Shown in pieces: positions 1 through 6,724 of a stretch of 29,239 nt of DNA. The stretch covers positions 1-29,239 of IMG/VR virus record IMGVR_UViG_3300030020_000077; one strand, 5' to 3'. The number at the start of each line of letters is the position of its first letter. Position 1 is the stretch's first letter. The position numbers and the translations under genes were made by a program. The notes beneath the pieces are model-generated. The model was not told the DNA's origin and searched no databases. It was given only the letters and a program-made list of their open reading frames with translations. The stretch is from a virus.

Positions 1-382
1 CGCCGTTAGGCGTGGACTTCCCGAACGCCACCTCGAAGATGCCGTCGTAGCTGGCCAGCCACTCGGCCGCACCCAGGCCCTGGCCGAACTGCATGAGCTC
101 GTTGCCCCAGTTGTCGTAGTATTGGAGGTCGGGCGCGCCTCCCACGATGTTCGACTGGAGGACCTCGTCAGAGATGCCGAGCACTGACGGATAGCGGCCC
201 GTCGAGAGGTAGACACTCTCGACCTCGGGGCCGAGGCCACCGTTGTTCAGCCAGTAGTCGGTGAACGAGATTCCGGTCCCGACGTAGTGCTGGTTGTTGC
301 ACCCGGCGCTGTACAGCTTCTCGAGCAGACCCCGCGCAATCGTGTTGAGGGCAGGGTCAGCCGGCGGATTCGGGGCGGCCAC
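1..382 (-). CDS. Partial hypothetical protein, possible carbohydrate-active enzyme N-terminus
   Basis: The first 127 codons are visible and the gene runs off the left edge. The GTG start is forced, because an in-frame TAG lies two codons upstream. The product begins MAAPNPPADPALNTIARGLL and includes the stretch YLSTGRYPSVLGIS followed by aromatic and acidic residues (YYDNWGNEL). A 'TGRYPSVLGI' strand of this sort recalls the first strand of some TIM-barrel glycoside hydrolases such as GH26, but the resemblance is slight and the catalytic half is missing. It is the last visible gene of the minus-strand run and lies 7 nt after the stop of its neighbour. I treat the function as unknown; it could be a virion-associated or cell-wall-acting enzyme. 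Confidence 0.6.
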   Translation of the reverse strand, partial: MAAPNPPADPALNTIARGLLEKLYSAGCNNQHYVGTGISFTDYWLNNGGLGPEVESVYLSTGRYPSVLGISDEVLQSNIVGGAPDLQYYDNWGNELMQFGQGLGAAEWLASYDGIFEVAFGKSTPNG

Positions 383-389
383 GGACTAC

Positions 390-794
390 CTATGCGTCCG
401 GAGCGTCGGAAGCCTCGTCGACCGGATCACCCACGTGGGCGTGGGCATGGCTGGTCTCGTCGCCGATGATCCTGCACGTCGGGCCGTCGTAGCCCTCCTC
501 GTGCAGGAGCTCGGCCAGATGACCGTTCGCCTCGAGCTGCTTCGCGATGTGGAAGCCCACGCCAGAGACGTGGCGTTCGGACACCTGGATGATGTCGGGC
601 GTCACGTCATACAGGGTGCCGTCGGACATGGTGACGACCCCACGAGCCTTGGGTCCCGTGATGACGGCATGACCCTGCTCTTCTCCCGGTAGCGGAGGGA
701 CGGTCACGACGACCTTCACCCGTCCGGTCTCGGGGTCGAGGGTGGGCTCGCCGGTGGTGGGATCGGTGACGACGGTGCGGGTCATAGTGGTCAT
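390..794 (-). CDS. Hypothetical protein, 134 aa
   Basis: I do not recognise this protein. The ATG at 794 follows a good Shine-Dalgarno site, AAGGAG, about 5 nt upstream. The N-terminal 30 residues are rich in Thr, Pro and Val (TTGEPTLDPETGRVKVVVTV), like a short beta hairpin found in small virion proteins. The middle is predicted alpha/beta, and the C-terminus is acidic with a His-containing stretch (SHAHAHVGDPVDEAS). There is no signal peptide or membrane segment. It lies 9 nt downstream of the tail-fibre-like gene and just upstream of the partial gene at the left edge, so it probably shares their transcript. It may be a small tail or virion accessory protein, but nothing in the sequence proves this. 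Confidence 0.7.
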   Translation of the reverse strand: MTTMTRTVVTDPTTGEPTLDPETGRVKVVVTVPPLPGEEQGHAVITGPKARGVVTMSDGTLYDVTPDIIQVSERHVSGVGFHIAKQLEANGHLAELLHEEGYDGPTCRIIGDETSHAHAHVGDPVDEASDAPDA

Positions 795-803
795 GGTGGC
801 TCC

Positions 804-1505
804 TTAGCTGGCCGATTCGGTGAGGCCGCCGATGGCGATGGTGACCGTTCCCGCAGACGGGAACGTGATGGACGAGAGGGTGCCGCCGAAGATGAACCCG
901 TTTCCGCCGGTCCCGGTGATCTGTGCGAACGTCCCGAAGTTGGTGATGGTCGAGGCTGGGATGTTCAAGACCAGGGTGTTGCTGTTGGACACCGACCCCG
1001 AGGACGGCGATCCCCAGGAGATCCCCGCCCGGCTGTACCCGATCTGCACCGTGCCCGAGCCGCCCGGGTTCGTGGCGTAGGTGGTCACCGTCACGGCGAC
1101 CGTGAACGTGGTCGAGGTCGGGACGCTGGTCACGATGTAGGCGCCCTGGCCACCGGCCACGGTGTTGAGCGCCGACCATCCGGTGCCGGTCAGGCCCAGG
1201 AATGAAACCGAGTTGCCGACAGACAGGCCGTGGGCTGACCCGGTGGTGAACGTCGCGACGCCAGCCGAGTAGGTGGTCGAGGCGTTGGTGACCGTGACCG
1301 TTCCGCCCGCCGGCTCCTCGTTGGTCCCGGTCGTCCCGGTCGTCCCGGTGTGGATCGACAGGAAGGCGGCGTAGGTGCTCCCGGTCAGCGTCGAGAGAGC
1401 GGCGTTCTCCGCCGTGGTGCTCGCATAGAGCATGACCGCCTCGATCTCAGCGGCGATGGCCGCAAGCCGCTGGAGCTCGGGGTCGTGGAAGATGTGAGGA
1501 CGCAT
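804..1505 (-). CDS. Tail-fibre-like protein with inserted beta domain
   Basis: The 233-aa product starts at an ATG preceded by AAGGAG. Residues 1-35 form a helix (LQRLAAIAAEIEAVMLYAST). Then comes the pattern typical of small phage tail-fibre proteins: a strand ending in SIHTGTTGTTGTNE, later IGYSRAGISWG, then SVSNSNTLVLNIPAS and a Gly-rich C-terminal beta sheet ending GTVTIAIGGLT. In the usual domain the 'HT..PG..G.NE' and 'Y.R..I.WG' strands are nearly adjacent. Here about 85 residues separate them, containing HGLSVGNSVSFLGLTGTGW and YIVTSVPTSTTFTVAV, a repeat unit seen in other phage fibre proteins. It therefore looks like one beta domain nested in another. Its probable place is the tail tip, for host or surface binding. 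It sits outside the main tail block, downstream of the lysis genes. Confidence 0.7.
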   Translation of the reverse strand: MRPHIFHDPELQRLAAIAAEIEAVMLYASTTAENAALSTLTGSTYAAFLSIHTGTTGTTGTNEEPAGGTVTVTNASTTYSAGVATFTTGSAHGLSVGNSVSFLGLTGTGWSALNTVAGGQGAYIVTSVPTSTTFTVAVTVTTYATNPGGSGTVQIGYSRAGISWGSPSSGSVSNSNTLVLNIPASTITNFGTFAQITGTGGNGFIFGGTLSSITFPSAGTVTIAIGGLTESAS

Positions 1506-1517
1506 GGTTCTCCTTGG

Positions 1518-2318
1518 CTATGGGGCGGGTACGACAGGTGAGCTGGAACGGTGTGGCCCGGCGTAGGCCAGGCGGGCGTGGGGGTGATGGGCCGGCAGGA
1601 CGTGCACCCCGCCGTCGGCAGTCCGGGCCCGATGCTCGTGGTAGAGCTCCTTGTCCGGGTGGAGCGGCGAGACGTACAGCACGGATGCCGTCCCCGAGTC
1701 ATCCCCTGGATGGCCGACGGCGAGCGTCCCCGTGCTCCCACCCCACATGTCCCACCGACTCCAGTCGGCCGTGGCCTGGCCGAGCCAGATCGGCACCGGA
1801 CCGTTGTGGATCCCGACGCCCTCATGGCCGTTGGCGTCAGGGGTGTGCTTGTCCTCGTGGGCGACGTGGTGGACCGCGCAGAGCTTCATGTTGGCGTTGC
1901 CCTGGGAGTCGACCCATGCCATCACGTCGGTGGTGGTGGCGATCTCCGCCGAGTACGGCTGCCCGCCGAGGCGCGTCGTGACCTCATTGAGCTGCCGGAC
2001 GAACGCCGCCACCCGAGCCGGGTCGGCACCCCACCCGAGCGACCACTCGGTGCCGAAGAGGTTTGTTCCGACCAGCACGGGGTCACCACCGTGTGCCGGG
2101 GTCAGGAAGATGCCGCCGCCATGATGGTCCTGCAGCCCTCGAGCGTTGGCCGGGTCTTCCGGATGACTCAGATCGACCGGGCCGCCACAGACGTAGCAGC
2201 CGCCCTCGGTCATGCCCATCAGCCACTTGCGGGTCTTCGTGTACTCCGGCGAGTCTGTGCGCTCCGGGTGATCAGCGGTGACGACGTGCTCAACGTCACC
2301 GATCGTCTCCTTGGGCAT
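1518..2318 (-). CDS. HNH-like zinc-binding protein, 266 aa
   Basis: The ATG at 2318 overlaps the stop of the preceding peptidase gene (TGATG), which fixes the start; the longer open frame upstream lies within that gene. The residues suggest a His-Me-finger (HNH-like) fold: C41xxC44, then D64-H65-H66 (GLQDHHGGG), an Asn-containing segment N141-N143, and C147xxH150H151 (LCAVHHVAH). The two Cys-containing turns could bind one zinc and DHH could supply the metal-dependent nuclease site. The spacing of about 80 residues between DHH and the second CxxH is long for a compact HNH domain, so a structural zinc protein is the alternative. The C-terminal 100 residues are Trp-, Gly- and His-rich and unfamiliar. 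It differs clearly from the small HNH protein beside the terminase. Confidence 0.65.
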   Translation of the reverse strand: MPKETIGDVEHVVTADHPERTDSPEYTKTRKWLMGMTEGGCYVCGGPVDLSHPEDPANARGLQDHHGGGIFLTPAHGGDPVLVGTNLFGTEWSLGWGADPARVAAFVRQLNEVTTRLGGQPYSAEIATTTDVMAWVDSQGNANMKLCAVHHVAHEDKHTPDANGHEGVGIHNGPVPIWLGQATADWSRWDMWGGSTGTLAVGHPGDDSGTASVLYVSPLHPDKELYHEHRARTADGGVHVLPAHHPHARLAYAGPHRSSSPVVPAP

Positions 2319-3121
2319 CAGGCGGCCAGATCCCACCAGGGACGGGGACGGGGACCGAGCTGCTGGACGAAGCTGTCGATGGCCGGCAGGTTGAATCCTC
2401 GGGCGTCCCCACCCCGCTCGACGAACGCCGGCGGCACGACGGCGTAGGCACCCACGACGTAGGTGAGCCACCACTTCCAGGTGATGAGCACCCAGGAACC
2501 CCAGGTGATGGCCAGGACGCCTTCGGCGGTGTACCCAACGGGGCTCACACAGTGGCCGCCCTCGATGTCGTCGTCCGCGCCGGTGCCGGTGAGCTCCCAC
2601 ACGCCGGACCCGTCCGAGCGGAACTGCTGCTGGGCGGGCATCGGGAGGTTCACGGCGATGTAGGCGTTGCCGAAGATCCAGATGCTCTGCTTCACCAGGG
2701 TGGTGTTCTTCACGTTCAGCGACGTGTAGCCGCCGTTCTCAAAGACCACTCCCCTGCCGAAGATTCCGGGGGAATGCCACGGCCGCAGGACGGTCGGGAG
2801 CTGGAGGCCCGTGTCCTGGCCGCCGGTCAGCCCGAAGTAGGTGCTCTTCACTTCGGCGTCGCCGCAGTAGGTCCACTCCTGGCCGGTGATGATCGCCCCG
2901 GCCTGGTCGACGTGCAGTGCGCCGGCGATGGTGCAGTCGCCATAGGTGTCGTTCAGCGCCATAGGCCAGCCACCTTTGGCGTCTGGCAAGGCGACGGCCC
3001 CCGGAGGCGCGGGGATGGGCTTCTCCGCGAAGACGGCGAGGTCGGGGACCTCGGGCGGTCGGTGATCGTGGATCAGACCCAGCGGGTAGCGGACCAGGTC
3101 CTGGTCGAGGGTGAACGTCAC
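2318..3121 (-). CDS. Papain-like cysteine peptidase, probable lysis or virion enzyme
   Basis: The 267-aa product starts at a GTG that overlaps the stop of the membrane-protein gene (GTGA). It carries the signature LNDTYGDCTIAGALH, with C63 as the likely nucleophile at the start of a helix and N57/D58 just before it. The second half has GGHCVSPVGY, with H190 as the likely catalytic histidine, then GVLAITWGSW, which matches the strand carrying the third catalytic position in C39/papain-like enzymes. This pattern is common in actinobacterial and actinophage proteins. Next to holin candidates and a DUF1906-type hydrolase, it could cut peptide cross-links in peptidoglycan. A structural or tail-associated peptidase is also possible. 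There is no signal peptide, so export would depend on a holin. Confidence 0.7.
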   Translation of the reverse strand: MTFTLDQDLVRYPLGLIHDHRPPEVPDLAVFAEKPIPAPPGAVALPDAKGGWPMALNDTYGDCTIAGALHVDQAGAIITGQEWTYCGDAEVKSTYFGLTGGQDTGLQLPTVLRPWHSPGIFGRGVVFENGGYTSLNVKNTTLVKQSIWIFGNAYIAVNLPMPAQQQFRSDGSGVWELTGTGADDDIEGGHCVSPVGYTAEGVLAITWGSWVLITWKWWLTYVVGAYAVVPPAFVERGGDARGFNLPAIDSFVQQLGPRPRPWWDLAA

Positions 3122-3492
3122 GCCTCGTCCTTCAGGGCACTCTTGGTGGTGGCGACGAGGATGGCGCCGGACCCGGCAGCGGTGCCGGTGATGATGAGCG
3201 TCAGGAGCGCCGTGATCTGTCCGCTGGCGAACACGTCATGCAGGCCCAGGGCGACCACTGCTCCGATGATCCCGATGCCGACGATGAGGTGTGGCACGGC
3301 ACTGGTGTTGGTGAAGACGGTCGAGGCGAGGATGTACAGGCCGCTGGCACCGACCAGTCCGACGAGCCCGAGCAGCGCGCTGTAGGTGTCGCTCGGGCTG
3401 AGGTGCCCGGTGTACCCGAAGACGGTGAGGGCGGCGAGGAGGACGAGCCCGACGAGGGTCTGCGGGAGCAGCTTGAGAATCGTGGATTTCAT
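3118..3492 (-). CDS. Multi-span membrane protein, holin candidate
   Basis: The 124-aa product follows the RBS AAGGAG. It has a short positive N-terminus (MKSTILK) and three or four hydrophobic segments: about residues 10-27 (TLVGLVLLAALTVFGYTG), 38-60 (ALLGLVGLVGASGLYILAS), 65-85 (AVPHLIVGIGIIGAVVALGL) and 92-112 (ITALLTLIITGTAAGSGAIL). It ends with a charged tail, KSALKDEA. Size, topology and position between a peptidoglycan-hydrolase candidate and a peptidase all fit a phage holin. Holins share little sequence, so this call rests on context. Three other membrane proteins are encoded in the same cluster and any of them could be the pore former. Its stop overlaps the start of the peptidase gene by four bases. 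Confidence 0.7.
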   Translation of the reverse strand: MKSTILKLLPQTLVGLVLLAALTVFGYTGHLSPSDTYSALLGLVGLVGASGLYILASTVFTNTSAVPHLIVGIGIIGAVVALGLHDVFASGQITALLTLIITGTAAGSGAILVATTKSALKDEA

Positions 3493-3506
3493 GAGGACTC
3501 CTTGGG

Positions 3507-3842
3507 TCAGTCGTGGATACGGGTGTTGAGAGCTTCAAGTCGGGCGACGCGGTCGGCGAGGGTGGTGGCATCGGTCACGTACCGCTGGCCGATCATCTGG
3601 CCGAGCTTCGTGCCGAAAAGATTTGCGGCCGACACAAGGACGACGACGGCCACCTTCTCGGTCATGTCGTGGCCCTGCAGGGCGGTGACGGTGATGGTCG
3701 TGGTGGTGATGCCGACGATCCACTGGGCGGTGTCCATCCAGCCCGCCAGCCAGCCCCGGTTGCGGGCCTCGGCCTGGACCATGACGACGCCGAGGACGTC
3801 GGTCACCACCATCGTCAGTGCGGCGATGATGGCGAAGATCAC
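3507..3842 (-). CDS. Two-span membrane protein of the lysis cluster
   Basis: I chose the GTG at 3842 because it overlaps the stop of the preceding gene as GTGA; a longer in-frame ATG version would only add a charged stretch read through that gene. The 111-aa product begins MIFAIIAALTMVVTDVLGVV, an N-terminal membrane segment, followed by QAEARNRGWLAGWMD and a second hydrophobic region (WIVGITTTTITVTALQGHD, then KVAVVVLVSAANLFGTKLG). The C-terminus is a soluble helix (DRVARLEALNTRIHD). Proteins with the 'QAEARNR..L.G..D' loop and 'TALQGH' recur in lysis regions of actinophages. I infer a holin partner or membrane accessory role; no enzyme motif is present. Confidence 0.7.
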   Translation of the reverse strand: MIFAIIAALTMVVTDVLGVVMVQAEARNRGWLAGWMDTAQWIVGITTTTITVTALQGHDMTEKVAVVVLVSAANLFGTKLGQMIGQRYVTDATTLADRVARLEALNTRIHD

Positions 3843-4174
3843 GTCGGCTCCTCGGTGTGGGCGATGTGGTCCGGGTACTTGGCCCGGTGCCTGGCCCGGA
3901 GTCGATCCTGGTTCTCGTGGGTGGCGTGCTTGTTGCACATCCGCTGCCCGGTGTCGGGCACCTTGTGGTGCAGCGCGATGCGAGGGCAGGAGGCGCAGCG
4001 GTGGTGGTGGTAGACGGCGATCAGGCCGGCGATCAGGGTGACCTCGCCGAGGTCCGACCCGAAGCCGCTCCAGAAGGCGTAGGCCCTGCTCGCCTCATTC
4101 GAGGTGCCGGTCTCCTGCGAGAGGTGGACCGCGATCCAAGCCCACAGGTGTGCGAGGGGGGTCGGGTCGTGCAT
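3839..4174 (-). CDS. Single-span membrane protein with His/Cys-rich tail
   Basis: The 111-aa product has an amphipathic N-terminus, then YAFWSGFGSDLGEVTLIAGLIAVYHHHRC, containing one membrane segment at roughly residues 53-69. The C-terminal half is rich in His and Cys (CASCPRIALHHKVPDTGQRMC, then NKHATHENQ) and could bind a metal through CxxC and the His residues. The arrangement 'YAFWSGFGSDLGE' plus membrane helix plus basic Cys/His tail recurs in actinophages next to lysis genes. The function is unknown; a holin regulator or small membrane accessory protein is likely. Its start lies 3 nt after the stop of the coiled-coil membrane protein and its stop overlaps the next gene by four bases, so the whole group is one coupled operon. 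Confidence 0.7.
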   Translation of the reverse strand: MHDPTPLAHLWAWIAVHLSQETGTSNEASRAYAFWSGFGSDLGEVTLIAGLIAVYHHHRCASCPRIALHHKVPDTGQRMCNKHATHENQDRLRARHRAKYPDHIAHTEEPT

Positions 4175-4177
4175 CGC

Positions 4178-4627
4178 TCAGCGAGCGTGGAGCTCAGTCG
4201 AGACATCACGGGCCGTGTCCGCCGCGTCTTCCTGGCCCTGGGTCAGCGAGGCGACGGCGGCATCCTGGTTTCGTCGCAGGTCGGTGAGCTGATGGCCAAG
4301 ATCCCGGACCCGATCCTTGGTGGACTCCCCGCCGTTGAACGAGAGTTCGGCACTGATCGCCTCCAGCTGGTGGTCCTGTTGCTTCAGGTGTCGGTCGACG
4401 GATGTCAGGTGCTCGTTCACGCCCTGGAACCGCTCGATCATGCTCGGGATCTTCTCGGAGGCCGCGGTGGCCGGCCGGCCGACGATCGCCTCGTGGACCA
4501 GGTGCAGGTGGTTCACGACCTTGACGATCGCCCACACGACCGTGGCCGCCACCGGGAGGGCGAGAAGGATCCCGGCGATCTCATACCAGGTGTAGAGCGG
4601 ACCATTGTGCGAGACGACCTCGAGCAT
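4178..4627 (-). CDS. Membrane-anchored coiled-coil protein, holin or spanin-like candidate
   Basis: The 149-aa product has one hydrophobic segment near the N-terminus (about residues 14-36, TWYEIAGILLALPVAATVVWAI). A long helical, charged region follows (roughly residues 55-145) with heptad-like spacing: FQGVNEHLTSVDRHLKQQDH, QLEAISAEL, DLGHQLTDLRRNQDAAV. This is the layout of DUF2746-type phage membrane proteins found next to endolysins. The ATG lies 3 nt after the endolysin stop. A membrane anchor with a soluble coiled coil could work as a holin partner, antiholin or envelope-spanning factor; sequence alone does not decide which. There are no Cys residues and no lipobox. Confidence 0.7.
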   Translation of the reverse strand: MLEVVSHNGPLYTWYEIAGILLALPVAATVVWAIVKVVNHLHLVHEAIVGRPATAASEKIPSMIERFQGVNEHLTSVDRHLKQQDHQLEAISAELSFNGGESTKDRVRDLGHQLTDLRRNQDAAVASLTQGQEDAADTARDVSTELHAR

Positions 4628-4630
4628 CGA

Positions 4631-5479
4631 TCACGCAGCCACGAAGACGCGAGCGGTGAAGAAGGCGTTCGGGCTCGTCGACTTGAACACCAGGCGGGCC
4701 ACACCGGGACCCCCGCCGTTGTAGTCGACCGACCCGACGCAGGACTGCCAGGACTGGGTGTCGTAGGCGCTGGCCCAGTCGCACATGATGGACACCACGT
4801 CCGCTGGCGTCGCTCCGGTCGGGAGCGTGCAGTCGATGGCCTCCCAGCCATCGGCGTTGGTCGTGAAGCTGACAGGTACGACGGTCATGCCGTCTCCGAT
4901 CTCGTAGGGAGGCTGTGCGGGGTGAGGCGGGTCGAGGGGGATGAGGATCGTGTCGAGATCCGTTCCCGGGAGCGGGCCCGCTCCGCCCTGCTGGACATTC
5001 GTGATCGGGAGCGTCGAGCCGTTCCCGTTGAACGACGTCGAGGCCGACTGCCAGTGGTAGGTGGCGTAGCCGGCATCGTGCGTGGCCTGGCACAGGGCGC
5101 CCGGGCCGTAGTCCCCGGTGCGGCCGGCTCCGATGGCCGTCGACGCCCCCCGGATGTACTGGACGGCCGAGGCGAGTGCCGTCCCACGGAGGTCCTCGTC
5201 GCAGGCGAAGAAGATCGGGCCCGAGTATCCCGTCGGTGCGTACTGGACAGCGGTGTGGGCGTTAGCCACGCCGGCGTTGAACCCGCCGGCGGAGTCGTTC
5301 GCCCCGTACTCGAAGACGAGCCACACGCGGATCCCGGCTCCGGTGAGCTCGTCGTACTCCGCCTGCGTGATGGTCTTGACCCATCCCGGAGGCCCCGTGT
5401 ACCGGAAGGCGTCGGTGATGCCAGCGTTCAGGAGCTGCGCCACGGTCGGCTTCTCGAAGGCGTAGTCGACGGCGGTCAT
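4631..5479 (-). CDS. DUF1906 (Rv2525c-like) glycoside hydrolase-like endolysin
   Basis: The 282-aa product has an RBS of AAGGGG before its ATG. Residues 1-180 match the pattern of DUF1906, a GH25-related TIM-barrel family: VDYAF at the N-terminus with D5, DAFRYTGP, then VWLVFEYG with E57, the acidic strand end FACDEDLRG (D94, E95, D96) and YATYHWQ. These acidic residues at strand ends are candidates for catalysis. Residues about 195-282 form a separate beta-rich domain (TVVPVSFTTNADGWEAIDC, ending FFTARVFVAA) that may bind the cell wall or virion. It heads the lysis gene cluster, so it is the most likely endolysin, cutting peptidoglycan glycan strands. It has no signal peptide, so it would need a holin. 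A tail-associated wall hydrolase is the alternative. Confidence 0.8.
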   Translation of the reverse strand: MTAVDYAFEKPTVAQLLNAGITDAFRYTGPPGWVKTITQAEYDELTGAGIRVWLVFEYGANDSAGGFNAGVANAHTAVQYAPTGYSGPIFFACDEDLRGTALASAVQYIRGASTAIGAGRTGDYGPGALCQATHDAGYATYHWQSASTSFNGNGSTLPITNVQQGGAGPLPGTDLDTILIPLDPPHPAQPPYEIGDGMTVVPVSFTTNADGWEAIDCTLPTGATPADVVSIMCDWASAYDTQSWQSCVGSVDYNGGGPGVARLVFKSTSPNAFFTARVFVAA

Positions 5480-5487
5480 GATTCCCC

Positions 5488-5522
5488 TTGCGTTTTCCCA
5501 GGTAGAGGCACAGAATTAGTTC
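5488..5522 (+). promoter_or_regulatory. Candidate plus-strand promoter for a near-leaderless mRNA
   Basis: TTGCGT (5488-5493) and CAGAAT (5511-5516) are separated by 17 bp. They match the bacterial -35 and -10 hexamers at 3 and 4 positions respectively. The ATG of the plus-strand gene starts 6 nt after the -10 box, so transcription would begin at or next to the start codon. Leaderless messages of this type are common in actinobacteria. This would explain the absence of a convincing Shine-Dalgarno site before the gene. Confidence 0.5.
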
Positions 5523-6071
5523 ATGGAACCTGTTCAGTCCGGATTGAAGTGGCTGCGAGTGGCTGTCGTCGTGGTGGGCGTCCTGGCCCTCGGGGCCGTG
5601 GGTGGGGTCCTGGCCAGGCGGGGGTCTGCCCATCCAGTTGCCCTGATCCAGCGGACCGACGCCACAGCGACCACCACGACGACCGCTCCGGCGGTGACCA
5701 CCACGACCCAGGCCCCGGTAGCGACGACCTTGCCCGCCTCGACGCCTCCGGTGGTGGCCGCCAACTCCGCTGCGAGCTCCGCCAACCAGGCGGCTCAGTC
5801 GGCGGCGGCAGCGGCCGGCTCGGCGTCAGTAGCTCAGAGCGCAGCGGCTGCGGCAACCGCGACAACGGTGCCGTACGTGACGCCGACGTCGGATCCGCCG
5901 CCGGTGACGTACTGCGCCGGATCGCTTGCCGCGGACGAGGCGGCGCCGTCGTGGCCAGGGACGAGGCCGGCCGACCTCTTCAACGTGTCCTCGTGCACTG
6001 ATCCCGTGGGCACGTTCAACATTGGCGAGATCAACGACCGCGCTCCTGAGGTCGCTTTCCGGGTTTCCTAG
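5523..6071 (+). CDS. Membrane-anchored Thr/Ala-rich protein on the opposite strand, moron-like
   Basis: This is the only plus-strand gene I accept in the window. The 182-aa product starts MEPVQSGLKWLR, then has one hydrophobic segment (about residues 13-32, VAVVVVGVLALGAVGGVLAR). A long low-complexity linker follows, rich in Thr, Pro, Ala and Ser (about residues 47-120). It ends in a small C-terminal region with two Cys (YCAGSLAADE and SSCTDPVG) that could form a disulfide outside the cell. The topology suggests a protein held in the membrane and displayed through the cell wall. Third codon positions are GC-rich as in its neighbours. It is independently oriented, so it may be a moron expressed in the lysogen, for example for superinfection exclusion; that role is inference only. 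Confidence 0.75.
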   Translation: MEPVQSGLKWLRVAVVVVGVLALGAVGGVLARRGSAHPVALIQRTDATATTTTTAPAVTTTTQAPVATTLPASTPPVVAANSAASSANQAAQSAAAAAGSASVAQSAAAAATATTVPYVTPTSDPPPVTYCAGSLAADEAAPSWPGTRPADLFNVSSCTDPVGTFNIGEINDRAPEVAFRVS

Positions 6072-6724
6072 ATCGGCCGGACAGCCAGGTAGTTGGCGCC
6101 GAAGGTCGAGGTTCCGGTGGACGTGGCGTACTTCATGGTGAAGGTGTGGGCCACGTTCGGGGTGAGCGTGGTCAGCCAGGTGGACCCCTGCCGGGTCGAC
6201 TGCGGGTTCCCGGAATTGGCCCCCGAGCCGCCGAGTCCGAAGATGCTGTGCGGTGATCCGCCGTCTATCACGACGTACGCAGTCGCAGTCCCGCCCGTCG
6301 GAGTACCTACGTATGCTCCGGCGGTGATGAGGTAGTCGCCGGTGGCGCCCGTGACGATGGTGACGGAAGGGGACCCGGCGATGGACGCGGGGGTGGTCGA
6401 TGAGCAGGTCAGCGCGCTGGAGACGTAGTCGGTTACCTCCGGCAGCACCTCTTGGGTGTTGCCGGAGGTGTCCGATACGAGCACCCCGTAGTCGCCGTTG
6501 ATGAATTTGCCGATCTCGGCGCGGATGTTGTCGGACGAATCGTAGACCTGCATGCCGTAACTGATCGTGCTGCCCGGGAAACAGCCCATGGCCACGACGG
6601 GCTCGGTGCCGTCCGGGTTGGAGACCACGAATTGCTGTTGGGTCTGGAGTGCCTGGATCGCCCGCTCCATCGCTGTGAGCCGGGCCAGGAGGGCGTCGGC
6701 TGGGGGAAGGTTGGCTCCCGGCAT
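6068..6724 (-). CDS. Tail-tip or receptor-binding protein with N-terminal helix
   Basis: The 218-aa product starts at an ATG overlapping the stop of the preceding gene (TGATG). Residues 1-35 form a helix suited to trimerisation (ADALLARLTAMERAIQALQT). Next come a small beta region (QVYDSSDNIRAEIGKFINGD) and a C-terminal domain of about 120 residues rich in Gly, Thr and Ser that reads as a jelly-roll or C1q-like fold (DYLITAGAYVGTPTGGTATA, then HTFTMKYATSTGTSTFGANY). This layout is usual for the last tail proteins of actinophage structural operons, which bind the host surface. It is the last minus-strand tail gene before the plus-strand gene and shares the tetranucleotide CTAG with that gene's stop. 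Confidence 0.7.
   Translation of the reverse strand: MPGANLPPADALLARLTAMERAIQALQTQQQFVVSNPDGTEPVVAMGCFPGSTISYGMQVYDSSDNIRAEIGKFINGDYGVLVSDTSGNTQEVLPEVTDYVSSALTCSSTTPASIAGSPSVTIVTGATGDYLITAGAYVGTPTGGTATAYVVIDGGSPHSIFGLGGSGANSGNPQSTRQGSTWLTTLTPNVAHTFTMKYATSTGTSTFGANYLAVRPI

Noticed and set aside
2319-2600. N-terminal extension of the HNH-like gene to 2600
   Set aside because: The extension lies within the peptidase gene in another frame and is Arg/Gly-rich. The ATG at 2318 overlapping the peptidase stop is a much better start.
3857-6001. Long plus-strand open frame of 714 codons through the lysis genes
   Set aside because: It crosses five good minus-strand genes with their RBSs and overlaps, its protein is Gly/Arg/Asp-rich low-quality sequence, and it conflicts with the better plus-strand gene at 5523 in another frame. 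Long antisense frames are expected at this GC content.
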